DNA of 64,000 nucleotides from an uncultured Eubacterium sp. GTDB lineage: Bacteria; Bacillota; Clostridia; Lachnospirales; Lachnospiraceae. The notes below the pieces were generated by a model, which made no database searches, was not told where the DNA came from, and saw only the letters and a program-made list of their open reading frames with translations. Below, one piece after another: positions 33,880 to 43,761 of the stretch. How positions within the stretch are numbered: position 1 is the first letter of the stretch; each line of letters starts with the position of its first letter. A program made the position numbers and the translations under genes. Location: positions 1 to 64,000 of the forward strand of contig URAI01000002.1 of the NCBI GenBank assembly GCA_900545725.1. The letters are read 5' to 3'.

Positions 33880-36324
33880 ATGGCAGAAAAGATAATAAGA
33901 CAGGCAGGGGGAGCTTATGGGAGAAATACAGTAAGGAATACACAGAATACAAGAAATACAGCTAATGTAAAAAATACCGGAAGTGGTACGCCGACAGGAA
34001 ATCAGGTGTCAAAAAAGAATACAGCAACTAATAACAAGAATGTAAAAAATATATCAGGTAAAAAGAAAAAAAGAAAAAGAAAATTTAAGAAGATTCTAGT
34101 TATTATTTTCGGATTATTAATTTTTGCTGCAATAATCTATTTAGGACCGAAGCTTATAAAGGTGCATAATCTGAAAAAAGAGGCAGATTCGTATGTTCAG
34201 AAGAGCAGTGCAAGTACTTTTAAAGATTCTAAGACAACAATAATCTATGATTCCCAGGAGCAGCAGCTATGTACCATGAAGAAGTCCAAAGATTTGTATT
34301 ATGTTGAATTTAACCAGATACCGCAGACTCTGGCGGATGCATTTGTTGTAATGGAAGATAAGGATTTCTATGAGCATGCCGGGGTTGATTTAAAAGCTAT
34401 TATAAGAGCGGTCATTGCAAATCAGAAGAGTAATGATATAGCACAGGGGGCAAGTACCATAACGCAGCAGCTTGCAAGAAATATTTTCCTTACACAGGAG
34501 GTTACATGGGAAAGAAAGGTTGAGGAGATATTTATTGCGGTAGGACTGGAAAAGAAATTTACTAAGAAACAGATTCTGGAATTTTATCTTAATAATATAT
34601 ATTTTGGCAATGGATATTATGGAGTAGAGGCTGCGGCAAAAGGATATTTTGATAAATCGGTATCAGAACTGACACTTGCCGAACAGGTATTTATTGCAGC
34701 AATTCCAAACAGTCCGAACAGATATAATCCTTTTACGAACTTTGATAATACCGTAACAAGAAAGAATCTTATATTAAGTATCTTAAACAGTGAGGGGAAA
34801 ATATCATCTCTGGATTATTATCTTGCAAAGGATGAAGAGATAGAGCTTAACCCACAGCAGGTACAGGAGGCTAATAATTCGGCTGTTACATATGCAAGAC
34901 ATTGTGCGGTGGAAGCACTTATGAGTGTGTCGGGTTTTACATTTAGGTCTAATTTTGACACACAGGATGAAAGTGATAAATATGATTCAAGTTATGAAAC
35001 ATATTATACAATGTGTCAGCAGAAGCTGTTAAGCGGAGGATATACCGTATATACATCAATAGATACAGCCCTGCAGCAGCAGCTCCAGGATTCAGTCGAC
35101 AATACACTGAAAGGATATACGGCACTCTCTGATAATGGTGTATATGCCATGCAGGCAGCCGCTACATCTATAGATAATGTGACAGGTAATGTAGTTGCAA
35201 TTGTAGGTTCAAGAAGTCAGGCTTCAATAAGCGGCTATACATTAAACAGGGCATATCAGAGTGCAAGACAGCCGGGAAGTGCAATCAAACCATTAATGGT
35301 ATATATGCCATATCTACAGATGGGAAATAATCCTGATTCCATTGTAACGGATGAAAGCATAGAGGGAGGACCAGTTAATGCAGACGGCGTATATGCAGGA
35401 GATATAACTTTAAGAGAAGCGGTAAGAACTTCAAAGAATACTGTTGCATGGAATATATTACAGAGAATATCGCCACGTTCAGGAGTATCATTTCTTACCA
35501 ATATGGACTTTAAAAATGTATGGATGGATAAAGACCATATAGCTGCGGCATTAGGTGGATTTACATATGGAGTTACTACAGAGGAGATGGCAGGTGCATA
35601 TGCGGCAATTGCCAATGAGGGTATATACAGAAAAGCCACATGTGTTATAAAGATTGTGGATTCTTCTAATAAGACGATAGTTGATAATTCAACCAGAGGA
35701 AGTAAAATATATGATTCCAATAGCTGCCGTATGATGACAGATATGCTAAAGACAGTTGTAACATCGGGAACAGGTGTGTCAGCAGGTACGGATAATGCCA
35801 TAATTGCCGGTAAGACAGGAACAACCAATTCAACTAAGGATGCATGGTTTTGTGGATATAGCAAATATTATACAACTGCCGTATGGATGGGATATGATTA
35901 TCCTAAACAGATTGATTCGCCTGCGGCAAATGAAATATTCAGAAGTTATATGCAAAAGATTCATGAAGGCTTAAGTATAGTGGATTTTACGCCATATACA
36001 GCGGCAAAAGGACAGCAGGGAACAACAGCATCACAGACACAGACAACGCAGCCAGAGACAGGTACTGTCAGTGAGACACAAAGCAGTACAGAACAGACGA
36101 CAACACCGGCGGTCAATAGCACTCAGACGGATAATCTGGCCACTACAAAGGGACAGATTCAGAGCAATGCAGGTACACAGAGAGGAAATAATAATACGCA
36201 GTCTTCTAAAAAAACACAGCCGGCGACCACGCAGGCGGTTACTAAGGCTACAAAGTCACAGCTTGATGTAGATGCAACCACAAAAGATGATATGGATGCT
36301 GTTATAAAAGGCGGTGACTGGTAG
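33880..36324 (+). CDS. Class A penicillin-binding protein (bifunctional transglycosylase/transpeptidase)
   Basis: 814 residues. A basic, Asn-rich cytoplasmic N-terminus and one TM (about 68-88) are followed by a GT51 glycosyltransferase (EDKDFYEHAGVD, GASTITQQLARN, KILEFYLNNIYFGNGYYG-like) and a transpeptidase with SAIK (in RQPGSAIKP), SKN and KTGT (in IAGKTGTTNS). All active-site motifs are intact. The last ~130 residues form a Thr/Gln/Ser-rich tail ending KGGDW, low in complexity. It polymerises and cross-links peptidoglycan at the outer membrane face. Confidence 0.96.
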   Translation: MAEKIIRQAGGAYGRNTVRNTQNTRNTANVKNTGSGTPTGNQVSKKNTATNNKNVKNISGKKKKRKRKFKKILVIIFGLLIFAAIIYLGPKLIKVHNLKKEADSYVQKSSASTFKDSKTTIIYDSQEQQLCTMKKSKDLYYVEFNQIPQTLADAFVVMEDKDFYEHAGVDLKAIIRAVIANQKSNDIAQGASTITQQLARNIFLTQEVTWERKVEEIFIAVGLEKKFTKKQILEFYLNNIYFGNGYYGVEAAAKGYFDKSVSELTLAEQVFIAAIPNSPNRYNPFTNFDNTVTRKNLILSILNSEGKISSLDYYLAKDEEIELNPQQVQEANNSAVTYARHCAVEALMSVSGFTFRSNFDTQDESDKYDSSYETYYTMCQQKLLSGGYTVYTSIDTALQQQLQDSVDNTLKGYTALSDNGVYAMQAAATSIDNVTGNVVAIVGSRSQASISGYTLNRAYQSARQPGSAIKPLMVYMPYLQMGNNPDSIVTDESIEGGPVNADGVYAGDITLREAVRTSKNTVAWNILQRISPRSGVSFLTNMDFKNVWMDKDHIAAALGGFTYGVTTEEMAGAYAAIANEGIYRKATCVIKIVDSSNKTIVDNSTRGSKIYDSNSCRMMTDMLKTVVTSGTGVSAGTDNAIIAGKTGTTNSTKDAWFCGYSKYYTTAVWMGYDYPKQIDSPAANEIFRSYMQKIHEGLSIVDFTPYTAAKGQQGTTASQTQTTQPETGTVSETQSSTEQTTTPAVNSTQTDNLATTKGQIQSNAGTQRGNNNTQSSKKTQPATTQAVTKATKSQLDVDATTKDDMDAVIKGGDW

Positions 36325-36411
36325 TTAGTGATAACGTTTACATGAATTATATATGTGAATAAAGACTGGTTTTATGCGGCGGATACATATATATAATAAA
36401 AAATAAAATAT

Positions 36412-36466
36412 AAAAGAGCAGGAATAGGGCTTATATAATACATAAAGCCAGGTTCCTGCTTTTTTA
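36412..36466 (+). terminator. Terminator of the PBP operon
   Basis: AAAAGAGCAGGAA pairs with TTCCTGCTTTTTT, with an inner GGCTT/AAGCC stem, and is followed by T. It serves the plus-strand genes. Confidence 0.85.
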
Positions 36467-36473
36467 TTGCCAC

Positions 36474-36536
36474 AAAATAACCCCATACAAAATATAGATA
36501 TTTTATAAAATTCTATATTTTATATGGGGTATTTTT
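36474..36536 (-). terminator. Terminator of prs (minus strand), back-to-back with the PBP terminator
   Basis: CCCCATA-c-AAAATATAGA pairs with TCTATATTTT-a-TATGGGG. On the minus strand the right arm is followed by T-rich sequence. It lies ~45 nt past the prs stop. Confidence 0.8.
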
Positions 36537-36579
36537 ATAATGATATTATCTTTAAAACAAATGTTAAGTATATTAGTAA

Positions 36580-37764
36580 TTACTTTCCATAATGAGTTGC
36601 ATTATATTCGGATACTCTCTTCTGGATTCTTTCAACAGGGTTAAGTAAATTGCTTATTGAAGAATCGTGGTTAAGAGTATCAATGATAAGTGCAATGTAC
36701 TTACTCATATCAACATCTATATACCAAGGCTTAGAAAGGAGTTCTTCAGGCTGGTATACAAGGTTAGTTGTAAGAACCTTATCAATAATGCCATTTTCAT
36801 AAGCTTCATCGAACTTCTTAAAGCCGTTAGTGAAAAGACCGAATGTAGTAGCACAGAATACTCTCTTAGCCTTACGACGCTTTAATTCTGCGGCAACATC
36901 AATCATGCTTTCACCGGAAGAAATCATATCATCAATGATGATAACATCCTTGCCTTCAACATCGGCACCGAGGAATTCGTGTGCAACGATAGGATTACGT
37001 CCGTTGACAATCTTAGTATAATCACGTCTCTTATAGAACATACCCATATCAAGACCAAGAACGTTAGCAAAGTATACAGCACGTCCCATACCACCTTCAT
37101 CAGGACTTATAACCATCATGTTTTTGCTGTCGATATGAAGGTCGTCAACACCAAGTAAAAGATACTTGATGAACTGATATGTTGCAGAGATAGATTCAAA
37201 ACCACTAAGAGGTGTAGCATTCTGGACACGAGGGTCATGCGCATCAAATGTAATAATATTATCAACACCGATACTCTTAAGTTCCTGAAGAGCAAGAGCA
37301 CAGTCAAGGGATTCTCTTCCTGAACGCTTATGCTGTCTGCTTTCATATAAGAAAGGCATAATAACGGTAATTCTTCTTGCCTTACCACCAGCAGCAGAGA
37401 TAACTCTCTTAAGGTCTGCATAGTGGTCATCAGGTGACATACGGTTCTTAAAGCCGCAAAGGGAATATTCAAGACTATAGTTACATACATCTACCATGAT
37501 ATATAAGTCATATCCACGAACAGAGTCGTTGATAACACCCTTACCCTCACCTGAACCGAATCTAGGTGTGCTTGCACTTACAATATAAGAGTCTCTTTTG
37601 TAACCATTGAAAGCAAGGGTTGAGTCGCTTTCATGGTCACGCTGTTCTCTCCAGTCAACGAGGTATTTATTAACCTTGTCACCGAGCTTTGTGCAGCTTG
37701 ATAAAGGAATAAGACCTAATGTACCATATGGGATTGTTTCTGTGTGGCGTTCGTCGCGTGGCAT
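36580..37764 (-). CDS. prs: Ribose-phosphate pyrophosphokinase (PRPP synthase), long form
   Basis: 394 residues. The PRPP-binding loop VIIIDDMISSGESMIDVA (acidic pair then SSGES) and the phosphoribosyltransferase fold are clear. YESRQHKRSGRES carries the ATP-contact basic residues. Ordinary PrsA is ~315 residues; this clostridial version has extra N-terminal and internal segments and reads DAHDPRVQNATP in place of the usual DLHAxQIQGFF loop. It makes PRPP from ribose-5-phosphate and ATP. RBS TGGAGG. Likely regulation differs from classical Prs. Confidence 0.9.
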   Translation of the reverse strand: MPRDERHTETIPYGTLGLIPLSSCTKLGDKVNKYLVDWREQRDHESDSTLAFNGYKRDSYIVSASTPRFGSGEGKGVINDSVRGYDLYIMVDVCNYSLEYSLCGFKNRMSPDDHYADLKRVISAAGGKARRITVIMPFLYESRQHKRSGRESLDCALALQELKSIGVDNIITFDAHDPRVQNATPLSGFESISATYQFIKYLLLGVDDLHIDSKNMMVISPDEGGMGRAVYFANVLGLDMGMFYKRRDYTKIVNGRNPIVAHEFLGADVEGKDVIIIDDMISSGESMIDVAAELKRRKAKRVFCATTFGLFTNGFKKFDEAYENGIIDKVLTTNLVYQPEELLSKPWYIDVDMSKYIALIIDTLNHDSSISNLLNPVERIQKRVSEYNATHYGK

Positions 37765-37878
37765 AATAATTATCCTCCATTATAAAAAATAAATAGTATA
37801 TCATTTAGTTTATAAAAATGTACAAAACACATATTAATATAAACATAAATATCACATAAGTCAATGAAAATCACAATA

Positions 37879-38880
37879 TTATTTTCCAGATACACGTTTG
37901 AGAATACGAATATCTTTACCGAAGAGCTTAAGAATCTTATAGGAGCTCGTAAGTCTTGAAAATATTCGTTCTGAATAGGTATCACGTATTTCCTGAAGTG
38001 AGAGATTAGTTGATATAATAACGCTTTTCTTTCTTAGCATACGCTCATTGATACAATAAAAGAGCTTAGAGTTAGTATAAGTATTGCCATTTTCAGTTCC
38101 AAGGTCATCAATAATTAATAAATCACAATCGAGTATATAGCTGCTGTTAAATGGAATATCAGCAGCAGACTGCCGGTTAAAATCAGATGCTTCAAATTTC
38201 TGAAAAAGTTCTATTGCTGTAAGGTATATGACACTGTGTGAAGTATTTAACAATTCCCTTGCAATGCAGTTAGAAAGAAAGGTTTTGCCTATTCCGGTAT
38301 TGCCATAAAATAAAAGGTTAGAATATTCATTATCAAAATTATCTATAAAAGAATGGCATATTGAAACGACTTTCTGCATATTATTGTAAGGTGTCAGTCT
38401 GACAGCAGGATCAGGAGTTGTCTTGTCATACCACTCATATGAGAAAGTATCAAAGTTCTCATTATCTGTGATATTTTTAAGATTAGAATCCTTATATACG
38501 AGATCGATTGCCTTCTTTTTAAAGCATGTGCATTTGTGACCGTTAATATATCCTGTATCGTGACATTTTGGACAGGTATATATTTCATCAAGGTAGCTGG
38601 CAGGCTTGTTATAGCCTGCAAGATAATCTGCTTTCTTCCGGTTCAGGGCTTCAAGCTTATCCTTATATAAAGAGTGAGTCTGTGAATTGCTGCTGTTATT
38701 TTTTATGATAGAAGCAGCAGCTTCCATTGAAATAGAGATTATTTCGTTTTCAATGTCTGCTATTTCAGGGCAGATACGAACCATTTCATCGTAACGCTGG
38801 GAACGTATATGTTCATTGGCAGTTCTTTGGGCATCATAGCTTCTCATAATGGCATCGTGTTGTGAATTGGTAAGTGGCAT
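37879..38880 (-). CDS. dnaC: DnaC/DnaI-type helicase loader ATPase
   Basis: 333 residues. A zinc-binding knuckle CPKCHDTGYINGHKCTCF is followed by an AAA+ domain with Walker A YGNTGIGKTFLSN, Walker B LLIIDDLGTE, sensor IISTNLSLQE and an arginine finger near RIFSRL. It loads DnaB helicase on melted DNA. The start at 38880 follows AGGAGGTGAG; a longer frame starts at a GTG inside the RBS. It is in an operon with the DnaD-like gene upstream. Confidence 0.93.
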   Translation of the reverse strand: MPLTNSQHDAIMRSYDAQRTANEHIRSQRYDEMVRICPEIADIENEIISISMEAAASIIKNNSSNSQTHSLYKDKLEALNRKKADYLAGYNKPASYLDEIYTCPKCHDTGYINGHKCTCFKKKAIDLVYKDSNLKNITDNENFDTFSYEWYDKTTPDPAVRLTPYNNMQKVVSICHSFIDNFDNEYSNLLFYGNTGIGKTFLSNCIARELLNTSHSVIYLTAIELFQKFEASDFNRQSAADIPFNSSYILDCDLLIIDDLGTENGNTYTNSKLFYCINERMLRKKSVIISTNLSLQEIRDTYSERIFSRLTSSYKILKLFGKDIRILKRVSGK

Positions 38881-38946
38881 ATAATATCTCACCTCCTGTT
38901 ACATAAAAACATTGTCTTATAATACTGGCTGTCTTAGTCAGAAAAG

Positions 38947-40161
38947 TCAGTTATTATTACTTAATAATGAGCTTTCAAGGCTGTCAATATCTGTATCGCG
39001 CTGGCTGAAATTATTAAAACGGTTGTTAGGATTCTTAACATTCTGTGACTTTTTCTTAGAGCGTGATAATTCATATTGTGCATCAGCCTTTAATATATCA
39101 GCCTGTGTACGGATATTGGCAGATTCCCATTTTTTAAGGATAGAATCAGCATATTCAAAGCTTGGCTGATGTGTGGCTTTTAAGGTACGGTTACATGCTT
39201 CAATTATAATATCTGTTCCAAAACCGTAGACATTGGTCCACTTTGCAATAAAGTCACGTTCACGTTGTCCGGGGTCACGGTTGGATATACCGAATGCATT
39301 CATTACGGAATAAGTTGTCTCATTATGAGAGCTTGTCTCATTCTTTGCCTGCGATACAGTACGGATACCTGCATCAGCCCAGGCGAGGGCAACCTTTTCT
39401 ATATAACGCATCTTTTTATGTCCTCTTTTGGCACAATATTCTATAAGATATTCGATAAGCTCAGAAGGGAACTTAAGAGTATCATAGAAAAATGCAATTG
39501 ATGAAATCTCAGATGAAGAAAGTGTACATCCCAGATAATTACCAATTCCATGTAACAGCATCTTAAATTCAACATCTGTGTTAGATAGAGATTCAATCTG
39601 TGCTGGTGTATAAGTTTTAACTTCAACGGTCTTTGATGCAGATGTTGCAAAATTATCTGAATATGTATCTGCGCCGCCAGAATATGAGCTGTTGTTGTGG
39701 ACAGGCTGTGCCTTAAGTCCGGAAGTATCAGAAGCGGGATTATGAAGTGTATCAGTTGTTTCTGGTAAAATACCCTCTGAGCCTGTCAGTCTGTCAGCAG
39801 ACTGCATGATGTTTTCGGACTGTCCGTTAGAGGCTGGCTGGTTAAGGCTGTTGTTATCAGAAAAAGCAAGATTACAGAGTGTAATGCCTGAAATATTGTG
39901 GCTGTTATCATAAGATAATTGTATTACATTCTGCTTGCCCCAGTATTTAAGGGCACGGATAACATCAGCTTCCGTCTGGTTAAATATGTCAGCCATGCCG
40001 GATATTGATACATTTACTGTCGCATCGGATATTGAACGGAGAATATATATGTAGATCTTTACAAATTCGCCATTAGCATCGGGCATGTATTTATCAATAA
40101 ATATATTGGAAACCAGCGTTGCATTAGTATCATATTGGGTTGTAAGTACAAGATTATTCAT
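38947..40161 (-). CDS. DnaD-domain replication initiation protein
   Basis: 404 residues. The N-terminal winged-helix part (residues ~1-100, with ATVNVSISGMADIFNQTEADVIRAL pattern) binds DNA. A Ser/Asn/Thr-rich linker follows, then a DnaD (DnaB_2) domain containing YIEKVALAWADAGIRT, and a second DnaD-like region with YGFGTDIIIEACNRT. In Bacillus, DnaD and DnaB recruit the DnaI-DnaB helicase complex to oriC and restart sites. It is first in the dnaD-dnaC operon and sits directly downstream (on the minus strand) of a DnaA-box cluster. RBS GAGG. Confidence 0.9.
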   Translation of the reverse strand: MNNLVLTTQYDTNATLVSNIFIDKYMPDANGEFVKIYIYILRSISDATVNVSISGMADIFNQTEADVIRALKYWGKQNVIQLSYDNSHNISGITLCNLAFSDNNSLNQPASNGQSENIMQSADRLTGSEGILPETTDTLHNPASDTSGLKAQPVHNNSSYSGGADTYSDNFATSASKTVEVKTYTPAQIESLSNTDVEFKMLLHGIGNYLGCTLSSSEISSIAFFYDTLKFPSELIEYLIEYCAKRGHKKMRYIEKVALAWADAGIRTVSQAKNETSSHNETTYSVMNAFGISNRDPGQRERDFIAKWTNVYGFGTDIIIEACNRTLKATHQPSFEYADSILKKWESANIRTQADILKADAQYELSRSKKKSQNVKNPNNRFNNFSQRDTDIDSLESSLLSNNN

Positions 40162-40378
40162 AGTTACCCTCGTTTCTATATTAAATGAGACAAAATTAAA
40201 TATGATAAAAAATTATTTTAATTATTAAATATTATTGGATGTTAATAATTAAATGTGACAAAAAATTAGTTTGATTTAAACGTTATTAGATTTTAATAAT
40301 TCAAATATGAAATATTATAGCATACACATTTTTAAAATCAAGAGAAGTGAAAGGAGGCAGAGGTGTGGAGTTTTCCAC

Positions 40379-40537
40379 TGTGGATATTGTGGATAATGTG
40401 GATAAGATATGGAGAAAACACAGATATCCTTGATAAAATGACAGTAAATTAACATACTTTGGATAAAAGGTTATAAACAAATAAATCCACATAAAAAATC
40501 ATATAAAAATGATTAATTATGTGGATAATGTGGATAA
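40379..40537. promoter_or_regulatory. DnaA-box cluster upstream of dnaD-dnaC
   Basis: The consensus box TTATCCACA appears as its complement TGTGGATAA at 40388-40396, 40397-40405, 40520-40528 and 40529-40537, all perfect and all in the same orientation. TGTGGATAT at 40379-40387 abuts the first pair, giving three boxes with no spacing. One-mismatch boxes are at 40458-40466 (TTTGGATAA) and 40483-40491 (AAATCCACA, opposite strand). Two further perfect boxes lie in murC (40890-40898, 41772-41780). The flank at 40180-40320 is extremely AT-rich, with repeated TTAATAATT. Confidence 0.85.
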
Positions 40538-40573
40538 CTTTGTTGAAAAGTTATTGTGAATTACAAAAAATGC

Positions 40574-41953
40574 CTATTTTACAAGGTCTTCGCCGATTTT
40601 GTATACATCACCGGCACCCATAGTTATTAACAAATCGCCGTTGATACAATTTTCTGATAAAAATTTTTCGATTTCCACAAATGATGGGAAATAATAGCAT
40701 TTTTTACCAAGTTTTTCTATCTCTTCCTGAAGAGTCTTAGAGCTTATGCCGAGAGTATCAACCTCTCTTGCGGCATATATGTCAGCAAGAACGATATTAT
40801 CGGCAAGTGAAAGCGCCTCTGCAAAGCGGGAAAGCAAAAGCTTGGTACGGCTGTAGGTATGTGGCTGGAAAACGCACCATACCTGTCTGTGTGGATAATG
40901 TGCGGCACTTGTTAATGTGGCTTTAATCTCATCAGGATGATGTGCATAATCGTCTATGACGGTAACACCGTTAAATGACCCTTTTTTTTCAAAACGACGG
41001 TTAGTTCCTGTAAAGTTCTTAAGTCCTGCTTTAATTCTTTCAAATGGTATGTTAAGCTTTTCACAGGCTGTGATTGCGGCAAGTGAGTTGTATACATTAT
41101 GGATTCCAGGGACACTTAAGGCTATAGTGCCTGATGGCTGACCCTGCTTTAATAATGTATAAGTACAGCAGCCAAGGTCATCATATGCTATGTCTGTGGC
41201 ACTGTACATGCTCTTTTTTGGGTCACTGCCGACAGTGATTACTTCGCATTTTTTATCCTTGTAGAAGTATTCATAATTGTCAATGTCGCTGTTAATTATC
41301 AAAGTACCATTGTCAGGAAGCTTTTCGGTAAAAAGCTTGAACGAATTACGGATATCGTCAATGTCTTTAAAGAAGTCAAGATGGTCTTCTTTAACATTTA
41401 ATATGATATTCATGGTAGGCATAAATGATAAGAAGCTGTTAGTGTATTCACAGGCCTCTGTGACAAATATACCTGACCTGCCTATGCGGATATTACCGCC
41501 AATGCTGTTTAAGATACCACCTACAGATATAGTAGGGTCGGCATCAGCAGCAAGAAGAATCTCAGTTACCATTGATGTGGTAGTTGTCTTGCCATGTGTT
41601 CCGGCTATATTTAATGCGACATCATAATTGTGCATAATACCGCCAAGAAGCTCAGCTCTTGTTATGCAGGTAATACCACAGGCTTTTGCTCTTGCAAGCT
41701 CAGGATTATCATCCCTGATAGCTGCTGTATATACAACAAGATCAATATCATCTGTAATATTTTCAGCCTTCTGTGGATAATGGATAGTACATCCGGCGGC
41801 AGTAAGCTCATCAGTAAGAGCTGATTCGGCTGAATCAGAACCTGATATTGTAAAATTTTTTTCGCGTAAAATGTGAGCAAGACCACTCATACTTATACCA
41901 CCAATTCCAATAAAGTGAATGTGGATTGGTGAGTTAAAATCAATTTTATACAT
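40574..41953 (-). CDS. murC: UDP-N-acetylmuramate--L-alanine ligase
   Basis: 459 residues. The Mur-ligase N-domain (IHFIGIGGISMSGLAHIL), ATP-binding GTHGKTTTTSM, DDYAHHPDEI and C-terminal FQPHTYSRT are complete. It adds L-Ala to UDP-MurNAc in peptidoglycan synthesis. Start 41953 (MYKIDFNSP) follows AGGAAAGG; the longer frame to 42031 has no RBS. It contains two internal perfect DnaA boxes. Confidence 0.96.
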   Translation of the reverse strand: MYKIDFNSPIHIHFIGIGGISMSGLAHILREKNFTISGSDSAESALTDELTAAGCTIHYPQKAENITDDIDLVVYTAAIRDDNPELARAKACGITCITRAELLGGIMHNYDVALNIAGTHGKTTTTSMVTEILLAADADPTISVGGILNSIGGNIRIGRSGIFVTEACEYTNSFLSFMPTMNIILNVKEDHLDFFKDIDDIRNSFKLFTEKLPDNGTLIINSDIDNYEYFYKDKKCEVITVGSDPKKSMYSATDIAYDDLGCCTYTLLKQGQPSGTIALSVPGIHNVYNSLAAITACEKLNIPFERIKAGLKNFTGTNRRFEKKGSFNGVTVIDDYAHHPDEIKATLTSAAHYPHRQVWCVFQPHTYSRTKLLLSRFAEALSLADNIVLADIYAAREVDTLGISSKTLQEEIEKLGKKCYYFPSFVEIEKFLSENCINGDLLITMGAGDVYKIGEDLVK

Positions 41954-42031
41954 GATAATATACCTTTCCTGATAAATTAGATAATGCCTTATGGCATCTT
42001 GAATTTTTAGTTCAAATAATATTATAGACAT

Positions 42032-42486
42032 ATTAATGAAAAATTCAAACCTTATTTCTATATAAATTTTACAATTATATAGATTTTAAAATTATATGCA
42101 ATAAGCAATGAAATAAATCGTGCAGCTAATAAAATCTAAGTGCTGTTAGAATGTAACAGTAATTGAAATTAAGCAGTTGCCGGAATTTATTTAAAGTTTA
42201 TTTAGCAATGTATGTTACTATATTAAAATATATAATATAGTAAGAAAATTATTGTTTAATGTTGGAAATATTAGTAATATGTGCAAAATATACATACAAT
42301 TGTAAATTCAAAGACAAAAAAATTTCGAGAAATATGAAAAATTCTTTTACTTAATTATATTAATATGTTATAATTCATTTATAGTAAAAGTGTCGGACAG
42401 TAAAATATATAAGTCATATTTATTAGCTATATTTATGCAGAGTTTCTGTCATGACAATTGGCAAATATAACATCAGAGGTGATAGC
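42032..42486 (+). promoter_or_regulatory. Gene-free AT-rich region with extended -10 promoter of glgCD
   Basis: This ~450-nt stretch between divergent murC and glgC contains no convincing frame. An extended -10 TGTTATAAT (42366-42374) lies ~115 nt before glgC; the -35 is poor (TTTTAC). The same string precedes the lipoprotein gene at 948. Confidence 0.5.
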
Positions 42487-43761
42487 ATGATAAAAAAAGA
42501 AATGATAGCCATGTTGTTGGCTGGGGGCCAGGGAAGCAGACTTGGTGTTCTTACATCTAAGGTAGCGAAGCCTGCGGTATTTTTCGGTGGAAAGTATCGT
42601 ATTATTGACTTCCCTTTGAGTAATTGTATTAACTCCGGAATAGATACTGTTGGTGTTCTTACCCAGTATCAGCCATTAAGACTTAATACTCATATTGGAA
42701 TTGGTATACCATGGGATCTTGACCGTAATGTGGGTGGAGTATCAGTACTTCCTCCATACGAGAAGAGTACTAACAGTGAATGGTATACAGGAACTGCTAA
42801 TGCAATTTATCAGAATCTTGATTATATGGAACAGTATAATCCGGATTATGTACTTATTCTTTCAGGAGATCATATCTATAAGATGGATTATAAGATTCTT
42901 CTTGATTATCACAAGGCTAATAATGCGGATGTAACTATTGCAACAATGCCTGTTCCTATGGAGGAGGCAAGCCGTTTCGGTATTGTTGTAACAGATGAAG
43001 ACAAGAAGGTTACAGCATTTGAAGAAAAACCGGAGCATCCTAGAAGCAATCTTGCATCAATGGGTATATACATATTCAGCTGGAAGGTTCTTAAGGAAGC
43101 ACTTATAACCTTGAAAGACCAGAAAGAATGTGATTTTGGTAAGCATGTAATTCCTTATTGTTTTAATAATGATAAGAGATTATTTGCATATGAATATAAC
43201 GGATACTGGAAGGATGTAGGAACATTAAGTTCATATTGGGAAGCTAATATGGAACTTATTGATATTATACCGGTATTTAATCTTTATGAAGAGTTCTGGA
43301 AGATATATACAAGAACAGATATCATACCACCACAGTATATCGCAGATACTGCTTATATAGAAAAGAGTATAATTGGTGATGGAACGGAAGTTTATGGTAA
43401 GGTATATAACTCAGTAATCGGTAATGGCGTTACCATAGAAGAGGGAGCTGTTATCAGGGATTCGATTATTATGAGTAATTCAGTAATCGGTAAGAATACA
43501 GTTGTTAATAAGTCTATTATTGCTGAAGATGTAACTGTCGGGGATAATGTTGAACTTGGTATAGGAGAAGAAGCTCCTAATGTATACAAGCCTAATATAT
43601 ATAATTCAGGACTTGTTACAATCGGTGAATGCAGTGTGATTCCTGATGGTGTTAAGATAGGTAAGAATACAGCTATTTCAGGCGAGACAGCTTCTGATGA
43701 TTATGAAGATGGAGTGCTTGTCAGTGGCGGCATAATAATTAAGGCAGGTGACAACGTATGA
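42487..43761 (+). CDS. glgC: Glucose-1-phosphate adenylyltransferase
   Basis: 424 residues. ADP-glucose pyrophosphorylase motifs: MLLAGGQGSRLGVLTSKVAKPAV-type loop, SGDHIYKMDY and EEKP (FEEKPEHPRS). A C-terminal left-handed beta-helix (hexapeptide repeats) has VIGNGVTIEEGAVIRDS-type repeats. It makes ADP-glucose for glycogen. The start follows AGAGGTGATAGC at 42487; a longer frame begins at 42451 without RBS. Overlaps glgD by 4 nt. Confidence 0.96.
   Translation: MIKKEMIAMLLAGGQGSRLGVLTSKVAKPAVFFGGKYRIIDFPLSNCINSGIDTVGVLTQYQPLRLNTHIGIGIPWDLDRNVGGVSVLPPYEKSTNSEWYTGTANAIYQNLDYMEQYNPDYVLILSGDHIYKMDYKILLDYHKANNADVTIATMPVPMEEASRFGIVVTDEDKKVTAFEEKPEHPRSNLASMGIYIFSWKVLKEALITLKDQKECDFGKHVIPYCFNNDKRLFAYEYNGYWKDVGTLSSYWEANMELIDIIPVFNLYEEFWKIYTRTDIIPPQYIADTAYIEKSIIGDGTEVYGKVYNSVIGNGVTIEEGAVIRDSIIMSNSVIGKNTVVNKSIIAEDVTVGDNVELGIGEEAPNVYKPNIYNSGLVTIGECSVIPDGVKIGKNTAISGETASDDYEDGVLVSGGIIIKAGDNV

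Noticed and set aside
41277..41627. 116-codon plus-strand frame
   Set aside because: It is antisense to the conserved middle of murC.
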